Shown: positions 8,423-16,151 of the stretch, piece by piece
How the letters are laid out: the number at the start of each line of letters is the position of its first letter
Numbering within the stretch: the first letter of the stretch is position 1
Assembly: GCA_041859045.1 (NCBI GenBank)
Contig: JBHELB010000026.1
Coordinates: 1-64,000, forward strand
Length of the DNA: 64,000 bases
Direction: 5' to 3'
Origin: JBHELB01 sp041859045
Lineage (GTDB): Bacteria > Hydrogenedentota > Hydrogenedentia > Hydrogenedentales > SLHB01
Notes under the pieces: generated by a model
What the model was told of the DNA's origin: nothing
Database searches by the model: none
The model's input: the letters and a program-made list of their open reading frames with translations, nothing else
Made by a program: the position numbers and the translations under genes

Positions 8423-9046
8423 ATGGCGGATATTAAGAACAAAGTTTTTACGAGCGGCGAAGTGGCGCAGATCTGTGGGGTTTCGTCCGATACCGTGTCA
8501 CGTTGGTTCGATTTGGGCCAGATCGAGGGGTATCGGCTGGGGCCGGGCGGCGATCGGCGCATCCCCTACGAAAGCCTGCGGGCGTTCATGCTCAACCACG
8601 GCATCCCGCTGGACCGCCTGGAAGAAGGGTCTCAGCGCATTTTGGTTGTGGACGACGATCCGTATTATCTGGACACGATTCCCGCGGCGTTGGCGCACGC
8701 GGGCGACTACCAGGTGTTCGTGGCGTCGACGGGATTCGACGCGGGCGCGTTGGTGGTCGAGCACAATCCCCATCTCATCATTCTCGACATTCATCTGTCG
8801 GATATCGACGGCCGCATGGTGGCCGAGCGCGTGAAGTCGCGGCAGGAAACGCGCAGTACGCGCATTCTCGCGATCTCCGGCTATATCGACAACGACGAGG
8901 CGAAGGGGCTCGCGGATTTCGGGTTCGACGACTACCTGCGGAAGCCGTTCCGGATTCAGGAACTGTGCGACGCGGTGAAGAATTTATTCGATCTTCCCGT
9001 GGGCAAGCTCTCGCGTCCGCGCCGACTTCATTCGACCATCGAGTAA
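8423..9046 (+). CDS. HTH (MerR/excisionase-type) plus receiver-domain regulator
   Basis: The 207-residue protein has its DNA-binding domain first. Residues 8-60 form an excisionase/MerR-like winged helix (FTSGEVAQICGVSSDTVSRW). Residues 73-190 form an intact receiver, with acidic cluster VVDDD, phosphoacceptor Asp in LIILDIHLSDIDG and Lys in LRKPF. The order is the reverse of most response regulators but is a known architecture. The ATG at 8423 has GGAG six bases before it. No cognate kinase is adjacent; the convergent neighbour is a PAS-SpoIIE phosphatase, with a shared terminator between them. Its targets are unknown. Confidence 0.87.
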   Translation: MADIKNKVFTSGEVAQICGVSSDTVSRWFDLGQIEGYRLGPGGDRRIPYESLRAFMLNHGIPLDRLEEGSQRILVVDDDPYYLDTIPAALAHAGDYQVFVASTGFDAGALVVEHNPHLIILDIHLSDIDGRMVAERVKSRQETRSTRILAISGYIDNDEAKGLADFGFDDYLRKPFRIQELCDAVKNLFDLPVGKLSRPRRLHSTIE

Positions 9047-9051
9047 CAAAA

Positions 9052-9088
9052 AAAGAGAGACCTCCGCATGCAACGGAAGTCTCTCTTT
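9052..9088. terminator. Bidirectional rho-independent terminator
   Basis: The stem aaagagagac (9052-9061) pairs with gtctctcttt (9079-9088), extended inside by ctccg/cgg pairs around a short loop. A/T tracts on both sides allow it to serve both convergent genes. Confidence 0.75.
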
Positions 9089-9093
9089 AGTTT

Positions 9094-10743
9094 CTATACC
9101 TCGAACGCCAACAGCGAGATGTCGTCCTTCACCGGCTCGGCTCCGCGCCACTCGCCCAAGGTCGACATGACCACGTCGATACTTTCCTCAAGTGTGCTCT
9201 GGCGTGTCGATGCGAGGGTGTCGCGCAGGCGATCCTCGCCAAACAACTCGGCGCGGGCGTTCATCGTGTCGATGATGCCGTCCGAGTAGAAGTAGACTCG
9301 CGTGCCTTTCGCCAGGGTCACCGTGCGCTCGCTGTAGTCGCCCTTCATCACGCCGACCGGCAAGTCGATCGTCTGCTCGAGGGAGTATGCGCCCTCGGGC
9401 GTTACGCAGACCGGCGAAGGATGCCCCGCGCAGGCATAGCGGAATTCACGCGTCCGCCAATTCAGGACGCCGTATACGAGCGTGAAAAACTGACCCGCCT
9501 CTCCGTCCCACGGAAAACGCAGCGCCAAACGCGTTGCGACCTTCCACGGCGCGGCGGGCGAGTACTCGCCTGTATCTGGGTCGTGCTCGTAGACCGTGGA
9601 CGTCGCGCTCTTCATCGGCCAGAGCATGCGGCTGACGGTAACGGACAGCATCGCCGACGCCACGCCGTGGCCCGTCACGTCGAGTAGATAGAGCGCCACG
9701 TGATCGTCGTCGAGCTGAATGACGTTGAGGATGTCGCCCGAGAGCTCTTCGTTAGGACGAAACGCCCAGGCAAACCGTGCGTCGCTGAGTTCGGGCAACG
9801 ACGACGGCAGCAGCGCCTGCTGCACTTTCGCGGCGGCCTGCAAGTTTCGGCGCATTCGATCGTTGGCGAGCGTGACTTTTGTGTTTGCGGCCTCGAGCAG
9901 CGCGGTTGTTTCTTTTAGGCGGCGCTGGGTTTCGATCAGTTCGGTGATATCCGACAGCACCACCGCGTAGTGCGAGAGTTGTTGCTGGCCGTCGTGCACC
10001 GGGGTGATCGAGACGCGGCAGAAATATGGCGCACCGTCCGCGCGGCGATCTTCGATCTCCTCCACCGCCGCCGCGCCGGTCTCCAGCGCCTCGCGCAGTA
10101 TTTTCGCCTCGGCGCTCTGCGCGGCGTTGCGACACAAGAACGCGCCGTGCTGTCCCAGGGCCTCATCGCGCGAGATGCCTGTCAATCGGGTGTAGCCGGT
10201 GTTAACGTAGACGATGGGGATGCCCGGACGGCGCGCGTCGAGAATCGCGATGCCTTCATTGACCGAAGTCATCACGTGATCGTGCAGGCGCATGCCCTCT
10301 TCCGACCACCGCCGCAGATTGATGTCGCGCAGCAGGAAATACGCCCATTCGAAGCGGCCATCCGGGTAGTAGTTAGGCCGCGCGATCACGCTCACCCAGA
10401 CGTTGCGAATGCCGTCTCCGCTGATGTGCATGTCCTGGCGCGTGATTTCCTCGCCGTGCAATCCACGAAACAGCGGCAGGTCGTCCAAGCGCGTGGGCTC
10501 GGACATGTCGCTGGCGAGATAATTGTATTGCGTGCGCCATTTCGCGAGGTCGAGGGAGGGCAATGCAGGCCCGAGCATGGTCACGGCGGTTGCGTTGTGC
10601 AATAGAATTCGCCCGGCGCTATCCGTCACAAACACGGCGTCGCCGATCGCGTCGAACAACTCGATCGATTCCTGCACCGCGTGGTACAGGTCCGGGTTCG
10701 TGTGCACGCGCACCGCTGTGTTTGGTTCTTGCGTCATCGACAT
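9094..10743 (-). CDS. PAS-PAS-SpoIIE (PP2C) phosphatase
   Basis: The 549-residue cytoplasmic protein has a first PAS domain at about 20-145, a second (LOV-like spacing, GISRDEALGQ) at about 150-275, a short coiled linker, and a SpoIIE/RsbU-type PP2C phosphatase at about 300-549. The metal-binding aspartates are present in LSGDIL, LDVTGHG, FYSDGI and KDDIS. Such proteins usually dephosphorylate anti-anti-sigma (STAS) proteins in partner-switching stress pathways. No STAS or RsbW partner is in the window. The second PAS lacks the Cys of true LOV flavin sites in its NAAQS region, so the ligand is unknown. Confidence 0.88.
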   Translation of the reverse strand: MSMTQEPNTAVRVHTNPDLYHAVQESIELFDAIGDAVFVTDSAGRILLHNATAVTMLGPALPSLDLAKWRTQYNYLASDMSEPTRLDDLPLFRGLHGEEITRQDMHISGDGIRNVWVSVIARPNYYPDGRFEWAYFLLRDINLRRWSEEGMRLHDHVMTSVNEGIAILDARRPGIPIVYVNTGYTRLTGISRDEALGQHGAFLCRNAAQSAEAKILREALETGAAAVEEIEDRRADGAPYFCRVSITPVHDGQQQLSHYAVVLSDITELIETQRRLKETTALLEAANTKVTLANDRMRRNLQAAAKVQQALLPSSLPELSDARFAWAFRPNEELSGDILNVIQLDDDHVALYLLDVTGHGVASAMLSVTVSRMLWPMKSATSTVYEHDPDTGEYSPAAPWKVATRLALRFPWDGEAGQFFTLVYGVLNWRTREFRYACAGHPSPVCVTPEGAYSLEQTIDLPVGVMKGDYSERTVTLAKGTRVYFYSDGIIDTMNARAELFGEDRLRDTLASTRQSTLEESIDVVMSTLGEWRGAEPVKDDISLLAFEV

Positions 10744-10919
10744 ATATATCCTCGCAAATACCGGGGGCCGGCATTTATCTACGTGTAACCATTCTCATTC
10801 TAGAAAGAGTTCCCTTGCGCACATCGTGATCGCACGGGAATTGGGGAAACGGCGCAAGGCCGCTTTCCCCGTGTCTATGCGCACTAACGCCAAGTGGCTA
10901 CACTTTTACTTAATACGCA

Positions 10920-13900
10920 CTAGGGTTGCAGCGCTGCGGCGATCACGTCGGCCGTGAGCGGCGCGGGCGGCGATACGGCGAGCGCGGCGGCCGCGTTGGC
11001 CTTCGCGTAAACGCCGTTGCCTGCGAGCGCGGCGATGCGGTCCGCTGCGATCGGTTGCCCTGCGGCATTCACGGTTCCCAGCAGCACTACTTTGCGCGGC
11101 GCAATGGCGCCCAGCAGTTCGGGGACGTCTGCGCGGCGCAACAGATTCGGGACATACGCGCTTCCTGCCGGTTTGAGCGCGGGATCGAGTAAGTCGCGGT
11201 AGCTGGCCAGCGCGCCTTCCGCAACCACGGCGTCGATCTCCGGCGCGCATGTGGCGGCGAACAACGCGATATCGCCGAATCCCTTCTGCCCCACCACGCA
11301 AACGCGGGCAATCCCCTGCGTCTTAAGATAGCGCGCGGCTTGTTGCAGGTCCGCGGACCATTCGCCCATCGCGGTTCGTCCAAGCAAACAGAGGCGCTCT
11401 GCCTTCGCCAAACCGGCTTCCGCCTCGCCCAAGCCCCGTAGATCCAGCACGCCAACCAACGCCCCTTTCTCGAGCAACCGGCGCGCCAGCGGCGACGCGA
11501 GGGTATCGGCTTTCGGACGCGGCCCCATCAAGACCACGGCGGAGGTGGGCGTCGTGCCAGTCGTTTGCATCAGCACCATCGGGACCGACGCGCCGGGCTC
11601 CGGCGTCAACAGCACCTTGCGCAGGTGAACGCCGTCCACGTCGGCGGCCTGGACGTCCGCGCCCGTCACCGCATATTCGCCATGGACCGTCGCGGCGGCG
11701 CGAAGGGCATCGCCGACTTGCTTCTGCCATCCCGGCACGTCTTCGCCTGGCGCCGCGGCGTTCAGCGGCTGTGCCGCGGCAATGCGCGCATTCACTAATG
11801 CCACCACTTGCGGACCCGCAGGGCGGTTGCCTTCAGGGAAGCAGCGGAACTTCGGATCCGCCGCCGGCTCAAGCGCCACCGGAGCTTCGGCAATCGCCGC
11901 GCCGTCGCCTTTGGCCAGCAACGTCTGTGCGAAGAAACCGGTGACGGCCTCGCGCTGCGGCTGCGTAAGCCCCGCCGGGCCGGGCGTCTCAACAAACGTC
12001 GTGTTTTGCGGCGCGCCAAGCAGCGTGTACAGCGCCTGAAGCGCTTGCGCATTTTCACGCGCGCCCGCGATCGCGAAATCCGGATCCTCGACGGCAGAGA
12101 TTTGGCGCAGCGGTTTCGGCGCGACCATGCCCATGACTTCCGCCATCGTGCCGACGCTCATCAGCCCCGGCACGAGCGGACGCAACGGGGTATCTTGACC
12201 GCCGAGCGTGGCAAACGTCGTTGCGCAGTTCACCGGGGCCGTCGCCGCGATGCGATCATCCAAAGCCGCCGCGAATACGGCCGTCAAGCCGCCCGCGCCG
12301 TCGCCCGTCAAGGCCACCCGCGCCTTGTCGATGTCCGCACGCTCGTGCAGGTAGTCCACCGCGCGCACCGCTTCCCATACGCGCAGCCCTTGCTGCGTTG
12401 CGCCCGCGAGCAACGGGAATCCGCGTGTATCTTCCGCTGCGGAGAAGCGCTCGCCCTGGCCCAGCGTGTCGATACACAACACCGCAATGCCCTGGCGCAC
12501 GAGGTCGAAGTTCAGCGTGCGCGCCGCGTCGCTCAGCTTGCCCGTTTCCGCCGCGCCGGGGATATGCAGCACGACAGGGAGCGGCGGCGCGACGTTCTTG
12601 GGCAGGTAGAAGTGCGCGGCCATCGGCATGCCCGCGAAGCCTTCGAGTTCGATCTTTTCGAGCGTGCACTCCGGGTAATCGAGTACGCCCAACGATTTCG
12701 CGTTGTGCGGTGTCCGCTCGGGCAAGGGATCAAGTCCCAGGGCGCTCTGCAACTTCGCGCGCAAGTCCGCGCGGCGCGCGGTCCATGCGTCCGGTGCGGC
12801 GGCGGGGGCAAGAGCCGCCTGCGCCTGCTGCAACAAGGCCGCGAGTCGGTCTTGCTCCTGCTTCGCCAACGGCGAGTTCGCGTCCCAGCCTTTCACCGTC
12901 GTCTGCACGTTGGCCGACGCCGGATCCGGGGCGCGCACGGCGAAATCGGCTTCGATCGCCGCCAGTTCCTGCTGATATAAGGGCAGCGCATCGCGCCAAT
13001 GATACGGGGTGGGCAGCGTGGTTGCGGGCACGACCGCCGGCACGTCGCTCAGGCTCTCGTAGGTCTGTTCCGTAAGCGCGGTCAACGCGCGGAAATCCTC
13101 GACCGAAGCACGCAGGTTTTCGAGACATACCTGCGCATTCTTTGCCGGTTCAACATTGGCCTCGAACAACGCCTTCGCGACCGCGGCGGAGGCTTTATGC
13201 CGGTAGAAACGCGCGAGGTAGACTACCGCCTCCGCATCGGTCGTGAGACGTTGCGCGTCCGCTTGGTTCAACGTGGCCGCCGGCGCGCCCGCGCGGGCCG
13301 CCTCGAGGGCCTTCTCCGCCTCGGCCACCTTGGCGCTCAGCACGTCGAGCGGGTTTGTGCCCGGCGACGGTTGCCCGGCTTTGAGCGCCGCGATCAGCGC
13401 GGGGATGCGCGCCTGGCCGTCCATCGGCAAGAAGGGTGCGCCCGGAGCCGCTTCGATCTGTGGGAGCAATGCGCCCGCACTCAACACGCTATGGCCGTCC
13501 GCACCGGTCCACAACAGGCGTTGGATGCACGGCAAGACGTCCGCGCCGAATTCATACGAGTTCAACAGGTTCTCCGCCGCCGCCGACACGCCGTAGCGTT
13601 GCGTGAAGCGGTAGATCCAATAAGAACGCTCGGTTGCGGGATCGAGATTGGGATTCCACGCGTACCGTGCCCACATTTCGAACCAGAATTGATCGCGCTG
13701 CAACTGCGGTTCAGGCGCGTCGGCTTTGTCGCAGCCCACCGGCCAGCGCCACGGCTTGCGCGGAAACAGGTGCAGTCCTGTTGCACCCGACGCGGCCATG
13801 CTCTGCACCGCGCGCTGGATGTAGCTCGGCGGCGTCCAGCGGAACGGTTCGAGATTGGCCGAGTTCACGCGGCTGATCATCTTGCCCGACACGGTCGCCC

Positions 13901-14984
13901 ACTCGCGCGTGGCCGGATCGACGTCCGTGCCCGCGACCATGTCTGCGTTGAATCCGCGTTCGAAGCGCAGTCGCGGATACTTGCCTGCCAAACGGCGCGC
14001 GGTGTCGAGATCGATGGCCGCGGACTGCACGGTGATCGCGGGTGTCCGGCCGGAGCGCGCTACCGCGGCAAACACCACGCCCTCGATCCAGTCCGCCGCA
14101 TATTTCGCTTCGAGCGCGCCGCCGGGGTTAATCCACAAGCCTACACCCGGAAACGTCGCCAGGAAGCGCTCGACGCCTTGCCCGGTGTACGCCGCGAGGA
14201 GGTCTGACGGCGCGTTGACGCCCTGCTCGGGCAGACTATGGGCTTTGGCGAAATCGGCCGAGGTGTGGATGTTGTCGAACTGAAACATCAACACGATGTT
14301 CCGCTTCTCCGCTTCGGCGCACAGCCACAACAATTGATCGTGATTCTGTTGCAGGATCGCCGGGTCGAGACTCGACTGCGCCTCGGGGGTTGCGTCGAGC
14401 TTCACGAAGTAGTCGAACGGATGGCCATTCCAAAGCACCACGCCGTTCAGGCCGTTATGGGCCATGAAATCGAGGTAGCGCGTCCAGCCGTCGCGGTCAT
14501 AGAAGAAAGGAAAGGTTTGCGGCGTGATCGCGTGATCGCTAGTGCCTTGTTTCTTTAGAAACACCGACACCGCGCGCAGTCCCAGCGCCGGACCTTCGTT
14601 CACGTCGAGCGCATCGGGCACGCGCCCCATCTCGCGAATGCGCCGCGCCAGATCGAGGCAGCCGTACAACGCGCCCGCCGCGTCGAATCCGATCACCTGC
14701 ACGCGGTCGCCCGTTGCGCGCAGTCGGTAGCACTCGGGCTTGCGTCCCGTGCCGCCCAGGTCGTCGCCCGTCGTACTGACCAAGACGTCAATCGTTGCGG
14801 GGGTGCCTGACGCGGCTCCCTGGCCGACGGCATCCAGCGCGGCCTGAACCTGGCCCACGCCCCAGACGACGCGCGGGTCACTGGCCACCTGAACCGTTGC
14901 CGCGTGCGCCGACAGCATTCCGAGTCCCAAGAGGCATAGCGCCATCCCAAAGGAAGCCCAGCCCCGGCCGATCTTCGATTTCAT
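10920..14984 (-). CDS. Secreted glycosidase-like protein fused to two degenerate alpha/beta-hydrolase domains
   Basis: The 1354-residue protein starts with a Sec signal peptide (1-28, cleavage near AHA). A small domain typical of GH20/GH67 N-termini follows at about 30-125, then a TIM-barrel-like region at about 130-520 resembling GH67-type alpha-glucuronidases. A helical linker runs to about 760. Two alpha/beta-hydrolase-like domains of the acetyl-xylan-esterase type occupy about 770-1060 and 1090-1354. In the first, the nucleophile motif reads GDGAGG, with Gly near residue 896 where Ser is expected, and the catalytic His position appears replaced by Ala (GPAGLT). In the second, the elbow reads GQKGFG. 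Both are probably catalytically dead. The substrate is inferred to be a plant or algal polysaccharide. Confidence 0.75.
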   Translation of the reverse strand: MKSKIGRGWASFGMALCLLGLGMLSAHAATVQVASDPRVVWGVGQVQAALDAVGQGAASGTPATIDVLVSTTGDDLGGTGRKPECYRLRATGDRVQVIGFDAAGALYGCLDLARRIREMGRVPDALDVNEGPALGLRAVSVFLKKQGTSDHAITPQTFPFFYDRDGWTRYLDFMAHNGLNGVVLWNGHPFDYFVKLDATPEAQSSLDPAILQQNHDQLLWLCAEAEKRNIVLMFQFDNIHTSADFAKAHSLPEQGVNAPSDLLAAYTGQGVERFLATFPGVGLWINPGGALEAKYAADWIEGVVFAAVARSGRTPAITVQSAAIDLDTARRLAGKYPRLRFERGFNADMVAGTDVDPATREWATVSGKMISRVNSANLEPFRWTPPSYIQRAVQSMAASGATGLHLFPRKPWRWPVGCDKADAPEPQLQRDQFWFEMWARYAWNPNLDPATERSYWIYRFTQRYGVSAAAENLLNSYEFGADVLPCIQRLLWTGADGHSVLSAGALLPQIEAAPGAPFLPMDGQARIPALIAALKAGQPSPGTNPLDVLSAKVAEAEKALEAARAGAPAATLNQADAQRLTTDAEAVVYLARFYRHKASAAVAKALFEANVEPAKNAQVCLENLRASVEDFRALTALTEQTYESLSDVPAVVPATTLPTPYHWRDALPLYQQELAAIEADFAVRAPDPASANVQTTVKGWDANSPLAKQEQDRLAALLQQAQAALAPAAAPDAWTARRADLRAKLQSALGLDPLPERTPHNAKSLGVLDYPECTLEKIELEGFAGMPMAAHFYLPKNVAPPLPVVLHIPGAAETGKLSDAARTLNFDLVRQGIAVLCIDTLGQGERFSAAEDTRGFPLLAGATQQGLRVWEAVRAVDYLHERADIDKARVALTGDGAGGLTAVFAAALDDRIAATAPVNCATTFATLGGQDTPLRPLVPGLMSVGTMAEVMGMVAPKPLRQISAVEDPDFAIAGARENAQALQALYTLLGAPQNTTFVETPGPAGLTQPQREAVTGFFAQTLLAKGDGAAIAEAPVALEPAADPKFRCFPEGNRPAGPQVVALVNARIAAAQPLNAAAPGEDVPGWQKQVGDALRAAATVHGEYAVTGADVQAADVDGVHLRKVLLTPEPGASVPMVLMQTTGTTPTSAVVLMGPRPKADTLASPLARRLLEKGALVGVLDLRGLGEAEAGLAKAERLCLLGRTAMGEWSADLQQAARYLKTQGIARVCVVGQKGFGDIALFAATCAPEIDAVVAEGALASYRDLLDPALKPAGSAYVPNLLRRADVPELLGAIAPRKVVLLGTVNAAGQPIAADRIAALAGNGVYAKANAAAALAVSPPAPLTADVIAAALQP

Positions 14985-15131
14985 TCCAAACCTCGCGTCG
15001 TGTCCACGGTTAACCGCACAGAAACTATTTCCTACAAATTATCCCCAGAATCACGCGCAGGTTTCCAGTCCATCCCGACGACTCCAGAAAAGTCCGGTCC
15101 AACCTGCGAAAAGAGCGCTTTCTCCACAATT

Positions 15132-15689
15132 CTAAAGGACAAGGAACTTCAGGATAACCCCCATCAGCACCAGCGCCACCACGCCGACCGCCACCTGAGG
15201 CCAGTAGCGGAACCCTGCCGTTCCGGGCGGTGCCTCCCGCGTGTCCGTGGGCTCCGCCGATGCCGCCGTCTCCGCGCCATCCGCTTCCGCGTCGGGCACG
15301 GGTTTGCGCTGTTCGGCGAGGGTGTCGGCCATGCGCTGAGCCCGCCGGGCGTAGTCCCTCTGGTCCTTATGGACGAACAAGACGCCCGACAACGTATTCA
15401 CGCGCTCGTACCCGGCGTCGCGGTAGCGCTTCATGCGCGCGCCCTCCCGCTCCAGCTCGGGTCCGGCGACGATCTCGCTCCGGGGAATTTTGCGGATTTC
15501 CGGCTGCCACGGCGTATCGAGTTCGATGGACAGCACGTTGCCGCGCTCGGAAAGGATCGCGCCCGCGAGCGTCGTGCCGTCGCGCAGGGTTAACGTGACC
15601 ACTTCGCGCGCGGCCACACTGCCTTCGCTCGGGGCCTGCGCCACGAAAAGGCTGATGATTACCCAACATCCGGCGGATACGGTCATCAT
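15132..15689 (-). CDS. Putative membrane-anchored protein with small beta-barrel (Sm-like) region
   Basis: This 185-residue protein is not assigned to a family. An N-terminal hydrophobic stretch (1-27) could be a signal or anchor. Residues 28-75 (EVVTLTLRDGTTLAGAILSERGNVLSIEL) have the short beta-strand pattern of Sm-like or SH3-like modules found in planctomycete-type exported proteins. A charged, Ala/Glu-rich linker is followed by a C-terminal transmembrane helix (about 164-183). It is upstream of the glycosidase gene on the same strand with a gap of about 150 bp, so co-transcription is possible. Confidence 0.6.
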   Translation of the reverse strand: MMTVSAGCWVIISLFVAQAPSEGSVAAREVVTLTLRDGTTLAGAILSERGNVLSIELDTPWQPEIRKIPRSEIVAGPELEREGARMKRYRDAGYERVNTLSGVLFVHKDQRDYARRAQRMADTLAEQRKPVPDAEADGAETAASAEPTDTREAPPGTAGFRYWPQVAVGVVALVLMGVILKFLVL

Positions 15690-15923
15690 GCGCTAAGTAT
15701 AGGGCGTGTCCTCCACTCACGCAAGAAGGCATTCGGGCATATTCTGTGTCACGCCAAGGTGTTGCACAGGGGATCGCCACTCTCTACGGTTCCCCGTCGC
15801 CGCGGTTCGGGGCGCTGGAAAGCGCACGCTTCCCCGCTCTTTTCCGTAAGAACGGATGAAGTGCGTTCGCAGATGACACAACAGCGAAAAACACATTGAG
15901 AAGCCGTTATTCGAGTCCTCGCC

Positions 15924-15953
15924 TTGACCACCCGGCAAAACGCCGACTATGAT
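15924..15953 (+). promoter_or_regulatory. Sigma-70 promoter for the entericidin-like gene
   Basis: TTGACC at 15924-15929 and TATGAT at 15948-15953, with an 18-bp spacer, lie 57 bp before the small lipoprotein start. The rest of the 15690-16009 interval holds nothing else I recognise. Confidence 0.55.
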
Positions 15954-16009
15954 GTAGTCGAGCTGCGGTGGCGGCGTAGGCTTTGGGCAAAACGAAGGAG
16001 CGTTTTAGG

Positions 16010-16141
16010 ATGAAGCGTCTTATCCTACTCGTCTTGGCGGTGCTGGCGGTCGGTACGTGGTTGAGCGGGTGCAACACCGTCCGCGGCATCGGAAAAGACA
16101 TCGAGCGCGGCGGTCAGGCCATCGAGAAAAGCACGCGCTGA
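16010..16141 (+). CDS. Entericidin A/B-family small lipoprotein
   Basis: The 43-residue product is encoded by a short gene easily missed by length cut-offs. A basic start (MKRL) and hydrophobic segment lead to the lipobox LSGC, with Cys at position 21. A short charged mature part follows (NTVRGIGKDIERGGQ...). This is the length and pattern of EcnA/EcnB bacteriolytic lipopeptides, which sit in the membrane and are linked to programmed lysis or envelope stress. AAGGAG lies nine bases before the ATG and a good promoter is further upstream. It is a single gene, not the antidote-toxin pair of enterics, so the lytic role is not assured. Confidence 0.82.
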   Translation: MKRLILLVLAVLAVGTWLSGCNTVRGIGKDIERGGQAIEKSTR

Positions 16142-16151
16142 CGTCTCCGCC

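Noticed and set aside
10843..10870. Hairpin ggggaaacgg...ccgctttcccc as terminator of the glycosidase-like gene
   Set aside because: The stem is plausible, but no T tract follows on the minus strand, so it is not listed as a terminator.
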